Shown: in pieces, positions 16,874 to 24,209 of the stretch
Layout of the letters: the number at the start of each line of letters is the position of its first letter
How positions within the stretch are numbered: position 1 is the first letter of the stretch
Source: a virus
Virus record (IMG/VR): IMGVR_UViG_3300038856_000006
Coordinates: 6,779 to 34,398 of that record
Reading direction: 5' to 3' (one strand)
DNA: 27,620 bases
Notes under the pieces: model-generated
Databases searched by the model: none
Seen by the model: the letters and a program-made list of their open reading frames with translations, nothing else
Told to the model about the DNA's origin: nothing
Program-made: the position numbers and the translations under genes

Positions 16874-17606
16874 TACGCTAGCGTATATCCCTCTACACTA
16901 TGGTAAGGAATACCTAGAGGCGGTTATTAAAAGTATTCACCCGTTCGTTGATAGGGTAGTAGCTTTTTATAGTTCCGAGCCTACGTACGGGCATAAGGGC
17001 AACCTAGCTAACCCGGATAGTAAAGAGGAGCTCGAACGGATAGTAAATAGCTTTACGCGTACCGAGTTTATCGATATAACCAATAGGAGGATTACGAGAG
17101 AGAATATACATAGGAATCTAGCGCATACCTACGCTAGTAGCGCTATTCAAAACCCGAAGGACTTAAATTTTGACCTCGTAATGGCCGTAGACGCTGACGA
17201 GGTATGGAATCCGGAGCGGGTAGAGGAGGCTATACACGCTGCATACTTTTCAAACAGCCATTTTATACACGTAGCCGGTTCGCAGTGGTATCACTTCTGG
17301 AAGGGATTAAAGGAGGTTAACAGGGACGGGTTCTATCCTATGCGGTTTACGAACCTTAATAACTACGTCGGTAACGCGGATATAATCGAGGCTGGAGAGA
17401 TATACCACATGGGCTACGCTATCGACCCGGAGGTTATGAAGTATAAGCTATCCTGTCACGGGCATAAAAGCGAGATATCTAACGGATGGTATAACGATAA
17501 ATGGCTTAACTACGAGCGCGGAGTAACGACGCACTTACACCCGGCTAGCCGTGATATTTGGATAGAAACAGAAGACTTTAACGGGAAACTCCCTGACTAC
17601 TTATGA
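16848..17606 (+). CDS. GT2-like glycosyltransferase
   Basis: 252 residues from ATG 16848, inside the end of the previous gene. A short N-terminal TLAYIPLHYGKEYLEAVIKS is followed by VDRVVAFYSSEP and, near residue 110, LVMAVDADEVWNPERVEEA, where DADE serves as the DxD site. The later WYHFWKGLKEV, aromatic stretches and a His-rich KLSCHGHKSE section are typical of short glycosyltransferases that act on glycan chains. It is ATGA-coupled to the methyltransferase. Probably extends the same glycan as its neighbours. No transmembrane helix. Confidence 0.72.
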   Translation: MRVGKENINTLAYIPLHYGKEYLEAVIKSIHPFVDRVVAFYSSEPTYGHKGNLANPDSKEELERIVNSFTRTEFIDITNRRITRENIHRNLAHTYASSAIQNPKDLNFDLVMAVDADEVWNPERVEEAIHAAYFSNSHFIHVAGSQWYHFWKGLKEVNRDGFYPMRFTNLNNYVGNADIIEAGEIYHMGYAIDPEVMKYKLSCHGHKSEISNGWYNDKWLNYERGVTTHLHPASRDIWIETEDFNGKLPDYL

Positions 17607-18136
17607 TAGATATAGGAGGATACCACCCAGACCCTAGCGTAAGTAGATACCCTACCGGCGCGATATTCGAGAACGAAGGCAGAAAGCTATACGATCTAAT
17701 CAGGGAGCGTAAGCCTAACCTAGTAGTAGAGGTAGGCGCGCACTCCGGATGTTCTACGAACTGGTTAGCTGCAGGTATAATCGATAACGGTAAAGGGAGA
17801 CTAATATCTATCGATAAGGGAGAGTTTAACGATATAACACCTTTATGGGGTTTCGTTAAGGAGGAGTATAAGCGGGTTATTACCTTTATCCGGGATGATT
17901 TTAATAACGTAGATATAGACGAGCCTATTGACTTTCTCTTTGAGGACGGCTCGCACGCTCCCGGTTTTACCGAGTCGGTACTACGGAAGTATAAGGCTAA
18001 AACGATAGTATGCCACGACTACTTGCATAGGGACGTAGGAGTAAATATATCGAGCGGTATGAAAGCCTTTTATGATAATATAGAGGAGTTCTTAGAGCCT
18101 CCATCTGATTGCGGGCTAGGAATAGTAAAGCTATGA
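17603..18136 (+). CDS. SAM-dependent methyltransferase (class I, Methyltransf_24-like)
   Basis: 177 residues. Motif I is VVEVGAHSGCSTNWLAAG (residues 41-58), the glycine-rich SAM-binding loop. GRLISIDKGEF holds the acidic end of the second strand, and IDFLFEDGSHAPGFT is the next strand with the Asp-Gly-Ser-His motif common to glycan and O-methyltransferases of this group. IVCHDYLHRDVGV follows. It lies among glycosyltransferases with ATGA overlaps on both sides, so it probably methylates a sugar or a cap on the same glycan. DNA methylation is unlikely because no target motif is seen. Confidence 0.8.
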   Translation: MIDIGGYHPDPSVSRYPTGAIFENEGRKLYDLIRERKPNLVVEVGAHSGCSTNWLAAGIIDNGKGRLISIDKGEFNDITPLWGFVKEEYKRVITFIRDDFNNVDIDEPIDFLFEDGSHAPGFTESVLRKYKAKTIVCHDYLHRDVGVNISSGMKAFYDNIEEFLEPPSDCGLGIVKL

Positions 18137-18738
18137 ACGGAGCTGTTATAGTAGATACTAGGCCTATTAGCAGGGAGGTAATCGATAGACACTTAGACTA
18201 TCTACCCGGGTGGGAGCTAGTAGGGTTTATCCAGCCTAATTCCCTAGAGGTATTCAGAGAGTATAACGCTAAGGCCTTTATAGCTAGCCGTATTAATAAC
18301 GGAGCGGACTATAACCGGCTGTTAACTACGCCTAGCTTCTGGGAAAAGCTACTTAAATACGATAAGGTTTTAATATTTCAGGCCGATAGTGGTTTACTCC
18401 GGAAAGGCATAGACGAGTTCCTAGATTACGACTACGTAGGAGCACCTTGGAAGGCTAACGCGCCGTGGGCTAGAGCCGACCGCGCCGGAGGTAACGGAGG
18501 GCTTAGTATAAGAAGTCCTAAAAATAGTTTAAATTTGTTACTAAAGAAACCCTATAACCCGTCGTACGGTAATGAGGATGTGTACTTTACCCATAATTTA
18601 AGTAACGTAGCACCGTACGAAACCTGCCGGAAGTTCAGCGTAGAAACTGAATTTCAACTTGATACGCTGGGGTGGCACGCCATCGATAAGCACCTTACCT
18701 CTACCGAGGTATCTAAAATACTACAGCAATATGATTAG
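18133..18738 (+). CDS. DUF5672 protein, glycosyltransferase-like
   Basis: 201 residues from ATG 18133 (ATGA-coupled); a TTG start at 18109 is less likely. It has the hallmarks of DUF5672 proteins: KYDKVLIFQADSGLL, then DYVGAPWKANAPWA, GGNGGLSIRS, NEDVYFTHNL and a final GWHAIDKHL. The first of these carries the DxD-like element. In other phages and bacteria such proteins sit with glycan genes. It completes the sugar cluster. The last 8 bases overlap the connector gene, tying sugar and neck genes in one transcript. Confidence 0.8.
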   Translation: MNGAVIVDTRPISREVIDRHLDYLPGWELVGFIQPNSLEVFREYNAKAFIASRINNGADYNRLLTTPSFWEKLLKYDKVLIFQADSGLLRKGIDEFLDYDYVGAPWKANAPWARADRAGGNGGLSIRSPKNSLNLLLKKPYNPSYGNEDVYFTHNLSNVAPYETCRKFSVETEFQLDTLGWHAIDKHLTSTEVSKILQQYD

Positions 18739-19699
18739 TTGTTTAACAGATTACATCGGGTTAAGGGATGTTACGAGCTCTCCGGATAGTGGTAGGTACG
18801 TTAACGAGCTACCCGGGCTAAGTACCGATATGTTTGAGCTCTCCCGTAAATCGGAATCGTACGACCTAGAGACTAGCTGGGCAGACGTAGAGAGGCGCGC
18901 TATAAGAAAGCTAGAGGCCGATCTAAATAGGTGGGCGGTTAAGTACTTCCGTAACTATTCCTATATCGATAACGAGGTAACAGGACAGAACGATAATAAT
19001 ACCGCTATAGCTACCGGAGATACTTACGCCGGGTGGCTCTTCTCGGGGACGCATCAGTACTATAAAAACCTTAAGCTAATTATTCCGTGGGTAGAAATAC
19101 ACTCAGCCGGTACGGTTACCGGAGGGACTCTAAGAATATTTAACGGCGCTACAGGGGAGGTACTAGACTCTATTACCTATAACGCGGTAGCGGGTATAAA
19201 CCGGATTACGATTAATAAAGAGTATCCTACCTGGAAATACCCCTATATTTTTATTGCCTACGACGAGAGCGAGATAACTACTATAAAAGCTACTCCGTTA
19301 CCATTTAGCGGGCTAGACGTTAACGAGAAGCGGGTAGCTAAGGCTACTACCCCTACTAAAGGGAATCTATCTAGCGCGGGCTCTGGCGGGCAAGGGCTAG
19401 TCGTTTGTTTTAACCTTAATTGCTCGCTCGATAACTTCGTATGCCAGCGTAGAAAATTATTTGAAGAGCCTTATATGTATCTACTAGGCTCAGAGTTCGC
19501 TCAGGAGGTAGTGCATTCTAATCGAATAAGTCAGTATACCCTACTAAGCCGGGAAGACGCTATAGAGCTTAGAGAGGACTTAAGGAAGGAATACACCGAA
19601 ATGATTAACGGCGTACTTACTAGCCTCGTCGTAGACTATTCTAACGACTATTGCTTTAAGTGCGACCGGGAAGTAAACTATAAGCCACTACTGCCATGA
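18731..19699 (+). CDS. Head-tail connector / neck protein
   Basis: 322 residues from ATG 18731. An upstream in-frame ATG at 18659 would overlap the DUF5672 gene by 80 bases. The start MISCLTDYIGLRDV, then SGRYVNELPGLSTDMFEL, is a pattern I associate with Bacteroidota phage structural genes placed just before the neck-completion gene. The middle, about residues 80-215, is beta-rich. The C-terminus has Cys pairs: VCFNLNCSLDNFVCQ and YCFKCDR, a possible metal site. It follows the sugar cluster and is ATGA-coupled to the next neck gene. The exact position in the neck is inferred. Confidence 0.6.
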   Translation: MISCLTDYIGLRDVTSSPDSGRYVNELPGLSTDMFELSRKSESYDLETSWADVERRAIRKLEADLNRWAVKYFRNYSYIDNEVTGQNDNNTAIATGDTYAGWLFSGTHQYYKNLKLIIPWVEIHSAGTVTGGTLRIFNGATGEVLDSITYNAVAGINRITINKEYPTWKYPYIFIAYDESEITTIKATPLPFSGLDVNEKRVAKATTPTKGNLSSAGSGGQGLVVCFNLNCSLDNFVCQRRKLFEEPYMYLLGSEFAQEVVHSNRISQYTLLSREDAIELREDLRKEYTEMINGVLTSLVVDYSNDYCFKCDREVNYKPLLP

Positions 19700-20106
19700 G
19701 TATCCTAAGCCGTATAAATAGAGATATCCTTACAGGTAAGTTCGAGCGAGAAGTTGCCTTATCGGTCCATCAACAGATTAAAAAGAGAATCTTTGACGAC
19801 GGGCTCGACGCTACCGGGCGACAGATAGGTACTTACTCTCCCGGATATCTACGCCGGCGAGCGCGCGCCGGGTATAGTGGTAATAACGTAACTCTAGAAT
19901 TTACTGGTCAGATGCGAAACGACTTCCAGCTAGTCGACGATGGAGGCGTACTAGGTAGCGGTTTTGCGAATAGTTTTAACTTTGAGAAGTCGGAATATGT
20001 AGAAGATACATATAAAAAGGATATCTTTAGCCCTACGGAGGGAGAGATAAACCTACTAACCGAGCTAATTAACCGAGCGATAAACAGAGTAACAAATGGC
20101 GTGTAG
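19696..20106 (+). CDS. Neck / tail completion protein (virion morphogenesis-like)
   Basis: 136 residues. The pattern KRIFDDGLDATGRQIGTYSPGYLRRRARAGYSG followed by VTLEFTGQMRNDFQ is common in small proteins that close the head-tail joint in Bacteroidota phages: a Gly-rich DG.DA.G..IG.YS..Y motif, then a TG.M strand. It is basic overall. The gene starts ATGA-coupled to the connector and overlaps the next gene by 11 bases. Function is inferred from family pattern and order. Confidence 0.65.
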   Translation: MSILSRINRDILTGKFEREVALSVHQQIKKRIFDDGLDATGRQIGTYSPGYLRRRARAGYSGNNVTLEFTGQMRNDFQLVDDGGVLGSGFANSFNFEKSEYVEDTYKKDIFSPTEGEINLLTELINRAINRVTNGV

Positions 20107-21958
20107 AACGATTGACGCGATACTTACGGATATTAATACGATAATAGAGTCTGGTATAAGCTACTCGCCTAACGTATTTTATGGGCTTTCGGTACTACAG
20201 AATAGGGACGGCGCTACGTTCCCTTTAGCTAGGATTAGCGCGAGCGAGGGAGAAATGATAAGCCCTCTCGATACGAAAGCAATGAAATTTTACCACCGGC
20301 TAACCGGAATGGAGGTAGACGAAGTACCAGGTAAGGGAGTAGATAACTACTCTATAATTACGCATACGCTAAGACTTGTAGGAGTAGGCTACCGTCCGGA
20401 GGTAACTAGCGGTATTATATGGGATAACGAAGACCTAGCTAACGAGGTTATGAACGTCTTAAACGCTACCCCTAGACTAACTACTGGTAAGGAGAGCGTA
20501 AGCGTAGTAGGCAGGCCGATAACCGATAAGGGGCAGGTACTACGGATAGAGTACGCCGGTAACGATCGTATACAAACTAAAATACTTAACTTAGTAGCGT
20601 TCGCTATCGATTACGAGGTCAAGCAACGGGTAGTTGTCTCTGCAGCAGCTATTATACCTATAACGGCCTTTAGTTATTCTAATAACGGGCAGACCGTAGA
20701 GAGCTCCGACTTTGTAGCTATGGTCCCTTCTTTGACTCCTTCCGGAGCTACCGCTAAATACTATCTAGACGCAAACGATACTTTACCTAGTGGCCTTTAT
20801 TTAAACGAGGACACCGGATACATAACCAGAACCGGAACGATTGCAGATGGCTCGTACTCGTTTGATATTATTGCAGCGGGTTATGGGGCTTATTCAGGAT
20901 ACGCCACAGTTACCGTTACTTTAACCGTAGCAGCCGTTAATCCTGTTTTAAGCAATCCTACCGATACCTCTACTTCTTCTACTACGGGAAGCGGAACGGT
21001 AGATACAGACACCGGGAACGGGACTTTATATTGGGTTGTTACTCAAAGTGCTACTTCTCCAACGGGAGTACAAATAAAAGCAGGAAATAACGATGGAGGA
21101 ACGGCAGCGGATGATTCAGGTAGTCAGGCGGTAAGCGGAACAGGCACACAGAACGTAAGTTTTACGGGGCTTTCTTCAGGAACTACTTATTATGCCCATT
21201 ATTATCAGGAGGACGAAGAAACAGATGGGTCTAATGTAAGCACCGCAGACGGGTTTAGTACTGATTCAGGAGCAACACAAGGCGGAGCTATTGATTTTGT
21301 AAGTGCTAATTCGGATTACGTTGATACGGGGGTAAGTTTATCAGCTAGTACAGGGTATGAGGGTTTGTTTTTGTTTAAGACACCAGCAGGAGCAGGAACA
21401 AGAACAATATGTGATAATAGGGATGCATTTCTTGATGGGGTGTTGGTTTATATCAATAGCTCTAATTTATTAGAGCTATACCACAATTCAACAAAAATAT
21501 CAGTACCTGGAACTTATGATGATAATAATTGGCACTATGCGCATGTTAAATGGGATGGGTCAGACATTACACTAACCACTTTTGATTCAAACGGAACTCA
21601 AGAAGAGCAGGTAACAACAAGTGAAGCAACTTCTATATCTGTAACAACTCCCTCATATATAGGATCTAGAAATAGTAGTGCGGCAAACTTCTTCAACGGC
21701 CAAATCGCCCTCGCAGTAGTCCGCACAAACAACTCTACTTTTGATTTAACAGATTGGATAGCTGACCCGCAGTTAGCATTGACAGAATCCACCACTTTAG
21801 GAGACTTCTTATTTTCTTATACTTTCGATGATGCTACCTACGAGGATTTAGATACGGTTACAGACCGATCACTTAATAATGACGGTCAATTTCTAACAAG
21901 TGCTGCGGGAGCTTATGACGCAAAAATACTAGTAACAGAAGGGCCATTAACTGAATAA
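20096..21958 (+). CDS. Tail-terminator-like domain fused to Ig-, FN3- and LamG-like adhesin domains
   Basis: 620 residues. Residues 1-185 look like a tail terminator or neck protein (MACRTIDAILTDINTIIESG, SYSPNVFYGLSVL, a beta-rich part, then ILNLVAFAIDYEVK), as expected after a completion gene. Residues 187-282 resemble a cadherin/Ig-like bacterial repeat (ITAFSYSNNGQTVE, PSGLYLNEDTGYI). About 283-390 look FN3-like (VSFTGLSSGTTYYAHYYQ). Residues 396-610 read as a LamG/concanavalin-like lectin (GGAIDFVSANSDYVDTGVSL, NWHYAHVKWDGSDITLTT, PSYIGSRNS). Base composition changes from TG/CA-poor to ordinary near base 20780, just after the first domain, so the adhesin part was probably added or swapped. 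The ends are clear; whether the lectin faces outward from the neck is inference. Confidence 0.6.
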   Translation: MACRTIDAILTDINTIIESGISYSPNVFYGLSVLQNRDGATFPLARISASEGEMISPLDTKAMKFYHRLTGMEVDEVPGKGVDNYSIITHTLRLVGVGYRPEVTSGIIWDNEDLANEVMNVLNATPRLTTGKESVSVVGRPITDKGQVLRIEYAGNDRIQTKILNLVAFAIDYEVKQRVVVSAAAIIPITAFSYSNNGQTVESSDFVAMVPSLTPSGATAKYYLDANDTLPSGLYLNEDTGYITRTGTIADGSYSFDIIAAGYGAYSGYATVTVTLTVAAVNPVLSNPTDTSTSSTTGSGTVDTDTGNGTLYWVVTQSATSPTGVQIKAGNNDGGTAADDSGSQAVSGTGTQNVSFTGLSSGTTYYAHYYQEDEETDGSNVSTADGFSTDSGATQGGAIDFVSANSDYVDTGVSLSASTGYEGLFLFKTPAGAGTRTICDNRDAFLDGVLVYINSSNLLELYHNSTKISVPGTYDDNNWHYAHVKWDGSDITLTTFDSNGTQEEQVTTSEATSISVTTPSYIGSRNSSAANFFNGQIALAVVRTNNSTFDLTDWIADPQLALTESTTLGDFLFSYTFDDATYEDLDTVTDRSLNNDGQFLTSAAGAYDAKILVTEGPLTE

Positions 21959-21964
21959 ATAATT

Positions 21965-22495
21965 ATGACACTAACAACAGAAAAATCACAAGTATATTGG
22001 ATCATAACAAAGGGAGCAATGACAGATAAGCTAAGGTCGCCTATTGATCCTGTTACTACGGTAGATGAAGTATTCCCGGGGTTCAACATAGATGTTGATC
22101 CTGAAACAGGAGAAGAATCAAGAGGTACAGCCATTAAAAGCGGAGGACAAAACAGCGCAACTTTTCAAGAAAGGATTCTTTGTAATTACTTGTCAGACTA
22201 TCCAATGTGGAAAACAAAAGAGCAATGCGAACGAGTTGCCTATAACCTACCACTATACAGGTATAACCCTGAACCCACTGATGCAATAGGAAGACCTACA
22301 TTCACAGATGAAGGGTTCTTTTCAGGAAAAGACTATTATGCTATTCCTTTTTTAGACCTATACGACATTGATGAAATGATTGATTCGGTTAGGATTGGAG
22401 AAGAAATCAGGGTGGGAGTTGAATTTCCTTATCCATTACTTAGAATCATTCCAGGCATTGAGCTTGAAACTTTATTCGATGTGATTGAGGAATGA
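21965..22495 (+). CDS. Unknown protein in the imported adhesin block
   Basis: 176 residues, starting six bases after the adhesin fusion and sharing its ordinary base composition rather than the TG/CA-poor style. It is acidic and rich in Pro, Tyr and Ile. Segments GFNIDVDPETGEESRG and YNLPLYRYNPEPTDAIGRPT, then IGEEIRVGVEFPYPLLRIIP, suggest a small beta/alpha fold. No signal peptide, membrane helix or catalytic motif. It may be a chaperone for the adhesin, as fibre genes often have, or another virion part. Not recognised. Confidence 0.5.
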   Translation: MTLTTEKSQVYWIITKGAMTDKLRSPIDPVTTVDEVFPGFNIDVDPETGEESRGTAIKSGGQNSATFQERILCNYLSDYPMWKTKEQCERVAYNLPLYRYNPEPTDAIGRPTFTDEGFFSGKDYYAIPFLDLYDIDEMIDSVRIGEEIRVGVEFPYPLLRIIPGIELETLFDVIEE

Positions 22496-22562
22496 GGTTT
22501 CTATTACCCAAACAGGAGAAAGATAAGTGGGAACGATTAAATAAGATTTAAAAATTAACGCC

Positions 22563-22928
22563 ATGAAAATTAGAAACGAAGTAATCAGGAAATTTAGTAA
22601 GTCGGTAGTAGAACTATTCGACTTTAAGAAAATCTTTAAAGGGCTCGTCGGTACGATCGTAGCTTTTCTAGCTCCTCGCTTATTTAGAGTAGCTCTAGAG
22701 GCCGTAAACGAAGCGTACAGTGATAAGATACCCGAAAAACACCTTAAGAGCTTAGAGACCCTCTTAGAGGCGTTCGCAGATAAGGACTGGGATAAGATCA
22801 CTTACGAACTTATCGAGGAAGCAAACAAGGCTATCGACGTCCCGTATCTAGACGAGACTTCTGAGGGCGACATTATAGGCGGTATTCTTAAAGGGATTAT
22901 CGGGACTATCAAGAGAAAAGCTAGCTAA
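22563..22928 (+). CDS. Possible membrane-associated lysis-cassette protein
   Basis: 121 residues. A hydrophobic/amphipathic stretch (FKGLVGTIVAFLAPRLFRVA, about residues 24-43) follows a short basic head. The middle is an acidic helix (LKSLETLLEAFADKDWDK), and the end has GGILKGIIGTIKRK. It opens the group ending with the amidase, so a holin or lysis accessory is plausible. It is TG/CA-poor, so the phage's own composition resumes here. A gap of 67 bases before it shows no gene. Function not recognised. Confidence 0.5.
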   Translation: MKIRNEVIRKFSKSVVELFDFKKIFKGLVGTIVAFLAPRLFRVALEAVNEAYSDKIPEKHLKSLETLLEAFADKDWDKITYELIEEANKAIDVPYLDETSEGDIIGGILKGIIGTIKRKAS

Positions 22929-22931
22929 AAA

Positions 22932-23219
22932 ATGGAAAATGGTGGATTGACGATATCCGACGTACTCAATATTATCTACGGAATAGGTACGGTACTCGTA
23001 GTAGTAACCGGATGGGTAATACGATTTGAAATAAGGCATACTAAAATGGAAGCAAAAATTGACGCTAATACGGAACGGGATAGGGAGACGGTAACGATGC
23101 TTAACGAAAAAATTAGCGAAATACTCGTTAATATTTCGGCTTTAAGTACGGAGCTGCAACAGGTTAGCGCCTTTATAATAGCACAAAAGGCGGTTGAAAA
23201 AGATAGAGAAAAAAGATAG
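22932..23219 (+). CDS. Spanin or holin candidate: membrane helix plus coiled coil
   Basis: 95 residues. One membrane helix near the N-terminus (LNIIYGIGTVLVVVTGWVI, about residues 12-30) is followed by a basic turn and a coiled coil to the end (TMLNEKISEILVNISALSTE). A helix near the start with a long coiled coil behind it is the layout of an inner-membrane spanin of a Gram-negative host. A holin-associated protein is the alternative. No outer-membrane lipoprotein partner is seen nearby. It lies two genes before the amidase. The final codons and stop fall in a 13-base tandem duplication. Confidence 0.55.
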   Translation: MENGGLTISDVLNIIYGIGTVLVVVTGWVIRFEIRHTKMEAKIDANTERDRETVTMLNEKISEILVNISALSTELQQVSAFIIAQKAVEKDREKR

Positions 23220-23227
23220 AGAAAAAA
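23202..23227 (+). repeat. 13-base tandem duplication
   Basis: The unit GATAGAGAAAAAA occurs twice in a row (23202-23214 and 23215-23227). The second copy supplies the TAG stop of the membrane/coiled-coil protein and the A-rich leader of the next gene. With one copy the gene would end at a TGA overlapping the next start, so the duplication separated two formerly coupled genes. Confidence 0.85.
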
Positions 23228-23228
23228 G

Positions 23229-23423
23229 ATGATAAAACTATTCAAGTTTTTTAAACCCCTTCTTAAGCTACTAACGTCAGGGGAGCTAGTAGAGCTCTTC
23301 GATAATAATAAAGACGGTAAAGTAACTTGGAAGGAGATATGGGCCGGGCTAAAAAACCCGGAGGTACTAGGAGAGCTCGCGCTAAAGATAGGCGGGACGG
23401 TACTAGCTATAAAGCTCCTATGA
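23229..23423 (+). CDS. EF-hand mini-protein of the lysis cassette
   Basis: 64 residues with a complete EF-hand loop at residues 25-36 (DNNKDGKVTWKE): Asp 25, Asn 27 and Asp 29 as ligands, Gly 30 at the turn, Val 32 in the core and Glu 36 as the bidentate ligand. Helices flank it (SGELVELF before, IWAGLKN after). The first 15 residues are basic and amphipathic (IKLFKFFKPLLKLL), and the last 19 (VLGELALKIGGTVLAIKLL) could enter a membrane. The gene is ATGA-coupled to the amidase, so a role in lysis is likely: a calcium-sensing holin-like protein is one idea. The calcium site is clear by sequence; the role is inference. Confidence 0.65.
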   Translation: MIKLFKFFKPLLKLLTSGELVELFDNNKDGKVTWKEIWAGLKNPEVLGELALKIGGTVLAIKLL

Positions 23424-23908
23424 GACTATATAAAATGCCATCTTCTTACGGAGGCGGTCTGCAGGCTCCGGATACTACCGTTATTCATGCGATGGGCCAA
23501 TTTATAGAATCTGACGGCAGGATATACTACGCTAAGGAATGGCTTGATAAGCTAGGCTACAGCGCCCATATTCTAGTAGACCCGGTTATAGGGCCAATAA
23601 GTACGAGAGACTTAAATATGATGGCCTGGCACGCTAAAGGATTTAACGCTAATAGCGTAGGTATCGAGTTCCTAGTACCCGGAGTCTGGGAGAGCGATAC
23701 CTTTAGAAAAAGAATAGAGACCCCTTACTTAACGGATATACAGTACGAGGCCGGCGTATGGGTTTATAGAACCTACCTAGCGCATACTAAAGTCGTCTTT
23801 CATAGCGAGATAGACGAGAGGTACGAGAACGGTTATAAGGTTAAAGTAGACCCGGGGCGCGGTTTCCCTAAGGAGCGTTATCTATACGACATAAAAAAGC
23901 CCGGCTGA
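23420..23908 (+). CDS. N-acetylmuramoyl-L-alanine amidase (Amidase_2-like endolysin)
   Basis: 162 residues from ATG 23420, ATGA-coupled to the EF-hand gene; an upstream ATG at 23327 would read through that gene. It would cut the bond between muramic acid and L-alanine in peptidoglycan during lysis. Motifs: DTTVIHAMGQFI (first zinc His), YSAHILVDPVIG, MMAWHAKGFNANSVGIEFL, and VVFHSEIDERYENG followed by KVDPGRGFP, with His and Asp as the remaining zinc ligands. Size matches single-domain phage amidases, without a separate wall-binding domain. No signal peptide, so it would need a holin. Confidence 0.85.
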   Translation: MRLYKMPSSYGGGLQAPDTTVIHAMGQFIESDGRIYYAKEWLDKLGYSAHILVDPVIGPISTRDLNMMAWHAKGFNANSVGIEFLVPGVWESDTFRKRIETPYLTDIQYEAGVWVYRTYLAHTKVVFHSEIDERYENGYKVKVDPGRGFPKERYLYDIKKPG

Positions 23909-23918
23909 GAACCGGGCT
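23891..23918 (-). terminator. Intrinsic terminator facing the minus strand, over the amidase stop
   Basis: AGCCCGG (23898-23904) and CCGGGCT (23912-23918) form a perfect 7-base stem; the amidase TGA at 23906-23908 lies in the loop. A-rich bases before it on the + strand become a T run on the minus strand, so the complete intrinsic terminator reads leftward. On the + strand no T run follows. It may block antisense transcription into the lysis genes or protect the mRNA 3' end. Confidence 0.65.
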
Positions 23919-23967
23919 AAAACTAGATTTGAGTCCTCACTAAGAGAAGAGGCAAATATAAGTTAAG

Positions 23968-23991
23968 AATACCTAACCGGTATTTTTTTTT
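23968..23991 (+). terminator. Intrinsic terminator of the lysis operon
   Basis: AATACC (23968-23973) pairs with GGTATT (23979-23984) around TAACC, followed by an unbroken T run to 23991. It lies 60 bases after the amidase stop and ends the late transcript. Confidence 0.8.
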
Positions 23992-23999
23992 GATCTTTT

Positions 24000-24060
24000 T
24001 TAGCGTATAATTTTTTTATAAATAGAAAAGGATTATATTTACATCATACTAAAACGCTAA
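24000..24060 (+). promoter_or_regulatory. Promoter-like stretch inside an inverted repeat
   Basis: Bases 23909-24224 (316 bases) hold no sizeable gene. After the terminator, TTAGCGT (24000-24006) and ACGCTAA (24054-24060) are exact inverted repeats around an AT-rich core. Within it, TATATTTA at 24034-24041 is close to the Bacteroidota -7 element TAnnTTTG, with a T run 17 bases before it where the -33 element would be. A third TTAGCG occurs at 24167. The pairs could be an operator for the early genes that follow. Promoter assignment is tentative. Confidence 0.4.
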
Positions 24061-24121
24061 GAACACCCAATGAATCAATTTTTTTTGCCTCTAGGGGAAT
24101 ATTGAAACAAAGAAATCAGTA

Positions 24122-24163
24122 ATGGAACGAGCAGAACAAGCAATCAAAAAAGCAACAAACTAA
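24122..24163 (+). CDS. 13-codon leader mini-ORF
   Basis: ATG 24122 opens MERAEQAIKKATN and stops at 24161-24163, six bases before a strong hairpin. An 11-codon ORF also lies at 24070-24105 (MNQFFLPLGEY, TGA). Such short ORFs before a hairpin can act as leader peptides, or may be chance. Composition here is ordinary. Confidence 0.25.
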   Translation: MERAEQAIKKATN

Positions 24164-24168
24164 ATCTT

Positions 24169-24209
24169 AGCGGATTCACCCTGAGATAGTTATCAAGGGG
24201 TGTTCCGCT
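24169..24209 (+). promoter_or_regulatory. Strong hairpin in the leader of the early genes
   Basis: AGCGGA (24169-24174) pairs with TCCGCT (24204-24209) and CACCC (24177-24181) with GGGTG (24198-24202), separated by a small bulge, with GATA and TATC inside. A short T stretch follows (24209-24211), weak for a terminator. It ends 15 bases before the next start codon. It may be an attenuator, a small-RNA end or a translation control element. Confidence 0.5.

Noticed and set aside
17603-18136. DNA methyltransferase that could explain the TG/CA signature
   Set aside because: Its motifs match glycan and small-molecule methyltransferases, and no DNA-target catalytic motif such as (D/N)PPY or PCQ is present.
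18659-18730. Longer connector start
   Set aside because: It would overlap the DUF5672 gene by 80 bases; ATG 18731 begins the conserved pattern.
23327-23419. Longer amidase start
   Set aside because: The extra 31 residues are Arg/Lys/Gly-rich, run through the EF-hand gene in another frame and lack any signal peptide.
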